Part shown: positions 5,248 to 6,884 of the stretch, piece by piece
Numbering within the stretch: the first letter of the stretch is position 1
Layout: each line of letters begins with the position of its first letter
NCBI GenBank assembly: GCA_023395575.1
Contig: JAEWZA010000028.1
Coordinates: 1 to 6,884 of the forward strand
DNA length: 6,884 nucleotides
Source of the DNA: Bacillota bacterium
GTDB taxonomy: Bacteria; Bacillota; Clostridia; Acetivibrionales; DSM-1351
Direction: 5' to 3'
Notes under the pieces: generated by a model
Databases searched by the model: none
The model's input: only the letters and a program-made list of their open reading frames with translations
Told to the model about the DNA's origin: nothing
Made by a program: the position numbers and the translations under genes

Positions 5248-6750
5248 ATGCATAGTTTAAGAATAAGAGTTTTCTTAAAATTGGTTACATCATTAGTTAT
5301 ATTACTCGTATTGACTATGTTTAACTGTACACTTATTTACGCCGATGATACTAATCTTGGGAGAACTCCGGATGGGGTTTTTCCATTGCAGGAAAATGAT
5401 GTGATAATGGAAGCGGAAGAAATAACCGTGGATTTAGAAAAAAATAGTGTTGAGTGTATATTTGTATTTCATAATACAGGTAAGAAAAAAAGCGTATACA
5501 TGGGTTTTCCAGGACAATTAGGTTTAAAGCATGAAAACACAAATGCAGTAGATCTTAGGGTTAGAAATTTTATAACCTATATAAAAGGAAAAGAAGTACC
5601 TGTTACTCGTGAAAAGAGTATTAAAAGAGATACTTTAGAACGTTTAAATATGCAAGACTATAATGAGTTTTTTACTTTCACTGTACCTTTTGAAGCAGAT
5701 GAGAGAATTATAATACGCAACACCTATGATTTTATGCCAACTTATGATTCGATTGGCAATGTGTATAGTGGATATGTACTGGAGACTGGAGCTATGTGGA
5801 AGGATACTATAGGCTCTGCGAAGGTTATCTTCAAGCTTGGTAACATAAAGCCTTATCAGATTGTAAAGCTTAACCCGGGAGGTTTTAAATTTGAAGGCAA
5901 CACATTGGTATGGGAGCGAAAGGACTTTGAGCCTAAATATAATCTTCAAGTCACATATAATATCTATCGTTATAGTCCTGACTTTTATTCAAATTCTGAT
6001 GAAACATTAAAAAGAGAAGCTTATTTAAAAAAGAATAGCTATGAAATAGTTGAGCAGTTGGCAAGAAAAAATGATACTGATGAATTGATTTCATTATATA
6101 ACAAGGCTGTTAATGAATATAATTCAATCTTGGCTTTATATATTGCAAGCTTTCTTCCAGCTGATAAAATAGTGAAAGAAGATACTAATATTGGGAGTAT
6201 AGATGTTCAAAAAATGTATGACTATTACGCTGTAGAATGTAATCTCATTGGAGAAGAGCCGTTACACACTAAACTCACTATTAGTCATGTAGAAAATGGA
6301 AGTGTAATTGAAGACTTTTCGGAATCAGAAATAACTTCATATTATGTTAGAGATTTTATACCTGGTACTGAATATACTATTACATTTAAATTAACAGATT
6401 GGCTGGATAGAGCAAAGCAGAAAACCATAAAATATAAAGTTCCCGAACAGGAAGAGGCATTAATCGAAAATAATGCTCAGCCTTCTGATATTTCTGCAAT
6501 AGAATCAGCTACTTCAGATAGCTTGGATATACAGCGCTTGGATATACAGCCTGGCGGGCCTCCCATTTATAGTTCATCAAATGATATAGAAAAAGCTGTT
6601 TCAAAGGATGCGACAGCTATCAGCTCAGATATCTCAAATGAATCAAGTACAGAAAATCAAATTGCAATTGATATAAGAATTATTATTGGAATCCTAATAG
6701 GTATTATTTTATTAGGTATTACAGTAATAAAAATTCGCAAATGCGAGTAA
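5248..6750 (+). CDS. Exported, C-terminally membrane-anchored DUF4424-like protein
   Basis: No function is known. I chose ATG 5248 (500 residues) over ATG 5236, because GGGAGG (5238-5243) lies between them and the resulting N-terminus is a clean signal peptide: basic HSLRIR, hydrophobic core to about 25, probable cleavage at LIYA|DD (32/33). The extracellular part at about 40-240 is beta-rich and resembles DUF4424: EEITVDLEKNSVECIFVFHN (57-76), VYMGFPGQLG (83-92), FFTFTVPFEADERIIIRNTY (141-160), GYVLETGAMWKDTIGSAKV (175-193). A helical segment follows at about 255-315, a second beta-rich part at about 325-400, then a Ser/Asn/Asp/Glu-rich linker at 410-472 that contains an LDIQ duplication. 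A single transmembrane helix lies at about 476-494 (IRIIIGILIGIILLGITVI) with a basic tail KIRKCE. Expected topology is outside body, inside tail. Cys27 is not in a lipobox. The family assignment is by recognised pattern; a cell-envelope role is inferred. Confidence 0.8.
   Translation: MHSLRIRVFLKLVTSLVILLVLTMFNCTLIYADDTNLGRTPDGVFPLQENDVIMEAEEITVDLEKNSVECIFVFHNTGKKKSVYMGFPGQLGLKHENTNAVDLRVRNFITYIKGKEVPVTREKSIKRDTLERLNMQDYNEFFTFTVPFEADERIIIRNTYDFMPTYDSIGNVYSGYVLETGAMWKDTIGSAKVIFKLGNIKPYQIVKLNPGGFKFEGNTLVWERKDFEPKYNLQVTYNIYRYSPDFYSNSDETLKREAYLKKNSYEIVEQLARKNDTDELISLYNKAVNEYNSILALYIASFLPADKIVKEDTNIGSIDVQKMYDYYAVECNLIGEEPLHTKLTISHVENGSVIEDFSESEITSYYVRDFIPGTEYTITFKLTDWLDRAKQKTIKYKVPEQEEALIENNAQPSDISAIESATSDSLDIQRLDIQPGGPPIYSSSNDIEKAVSKDATAISSDISNESSTENQIAIDIRIIIGILIGIILLGITVIKIRKCE
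6521..6550 (+). repeat. Perfect 15-bp tandem duplication in the DUF4424-like gene
   Basis: GCTTGGATATACAGC occurs twice in direct succession (6521-6535 and 6536-6550). It is in frame and gives S-LDIQ-R-LDIQ in the low-complexity linker before the membrane anchor. The identity suggests a recent slippage event or an unstable length-variable linker. Confidence 0.9.
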
Positions 6751-6793
6751 TTTGCAACAGCTCCGACGAGTAAATATTTATTCTAGTTAGTTA

Positions 6794-6822
6794 TTACCAA
6801 AACTGTTAAAATGTGATATAAT
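6794..6822 (+). promoter_or_regulatory. Near-consensus promoter for the next gene
   Basis: TTACCA (6794-6799), then a 17-bp spacer, then TATAAT (6817-6822), with an extended -10 TGA immediately before it (6814-6816). This is the best vegetative promoter in the window. The predicted transcription start is near 6829, about 39 nt upstream of the ATG at 6868. Confidence 0.7.
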
Positions 6823-6824
6823 AT

Positions 6825-6845
6825 TATTAGCGAAAGTTGCTAATA
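6825..6845 (+). promoter_or_regulatory. Operator-like inverted repeat at the transcription start
   Basis: TATTAGC (6825-6831) and GCTAATA (6839-6845) are perfect 7-bp arms around GAAAGTT. The repeat spans the expected start of transcription, directly after the TATAAT box and before the ribosome binding site. The position fits a repressor operator or a 5' hairpin of the transcript; the regulator is unknown. Confidence 0.4.
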
Positions 6846-6867
6846 TCAATAGTTCTAGGGGATAAAA

Positions 6868-6884
6868 ATGAGTAGGATTACCAG
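6868..6884 (+). CDS. Start of an unidentified gene, cut by the window edge
   Basis: The ATG at 6868 is preceded by AGGGG (6857-6861) with 6-nt spacing and sits downstream of a strong promoter. Only M-S-R-I-T can be read, so no product can be suggested. Having its own promoter makes it a separate transcription unit from the DUF4424-like gene. Confidence 0.55.

Noticed and set aside
5323..5331. Lipoprotein signal around Cys27 of the DUF4424-like protein
   Set aside because: The residues before Cys (TMFN) do not fit a lipobox; a standard signal peptidase site at LIYA|DD is better.
6737..6755. Terminator hairpin GCAAAT/ATTTGC at the end of the DUF4424-like gene
   Set aside because: The stem is short and AT-rich, overlaps the stop codon and is not followed by a T-run.

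Overview
The window is AT-rich DNA with strong GGAGG-type ribosome binding sites. It encodes a cell-surface protein with S-layer homology (SLH) domains and an oxygen-independent methylthioribose salvage cluster. This points to a low-GC Gram-positive anaerobe of the Clostridia; the surface-protein style resembles the cellulolytic clostridia, but I cannot fix a genus from sequence alone. All genes lie on the + strand.

Layout. (1) Bases 1-1418 hold the 3' part of a secreted SLH protein whose start lies left of the window: an Ig-like domain, three SLH motifs and two cadherin-like beta-sandwich repeats. (2) Bases 1419-1692 are an intergenic region with an extended -10 promoter and an unusual mtnK leader. 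That leader carries a perfectly spaced Shine-Dalgarno sequence that serves a four-residue mini-ORF instead of mtnK, plus competing hairpins around the mtnK start. (3) Bases 1693-2943 are mtnK and 2958-4052 are mtnA, 14 bp apart and surely co-transcribed. (4) Bases 4053-4379 are a gene-free gap dominated by a roughly 220-240 bp imperfect palindrome with about 80-nt arms and two hairpins at its tip. It looks like a non-autonomous mobile element (MITE-like) or a repeated structured RNA. (5) Bases 4380-5075 encode a class II (FucA/Ald2-type) aldolase. (6) Bases 5076-5247 contain a probable promoter and a branched leader RNA ending at the next ribosome binding site. (7) Bases 5248-6750 encode an exported, C-terminally anchored DUF4424-like protein. 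(8) Bases 6751-6884 contain a near-consensus promoter, an operator-like inverted repeat and the first codons of another gene.

How the genes work together. MtnK phosphorylates 5-methylthioribose (or 5-deoxyribose), MtnA isomerises the aldose 1-phosphate to the ketose 1-phosphate, and the aldolase would cleave it to dihydroxyacetone phosphate plus a (methylthio)acetaldehyde or acetaldehyde. Together they form the 'DHAP shunt', which clears radical-SAM and polyamine by-products without the oxygen-requiring dioxygenase of the classical methionine salvage pathway. The enzyme that releases methylthioribose from methylthioadenosine is not in the window. The SLH protein and the DUF4424-like protein are envelope proteins with no evident metabolic link to this cluster.

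The most interesting unexplained signals are the palindromic element that splits the mtnKA-aldolase cluster, the mini-ORF and start-codon hairpin leader of mtnK, and the branched leader before the DUF4424-like gene.
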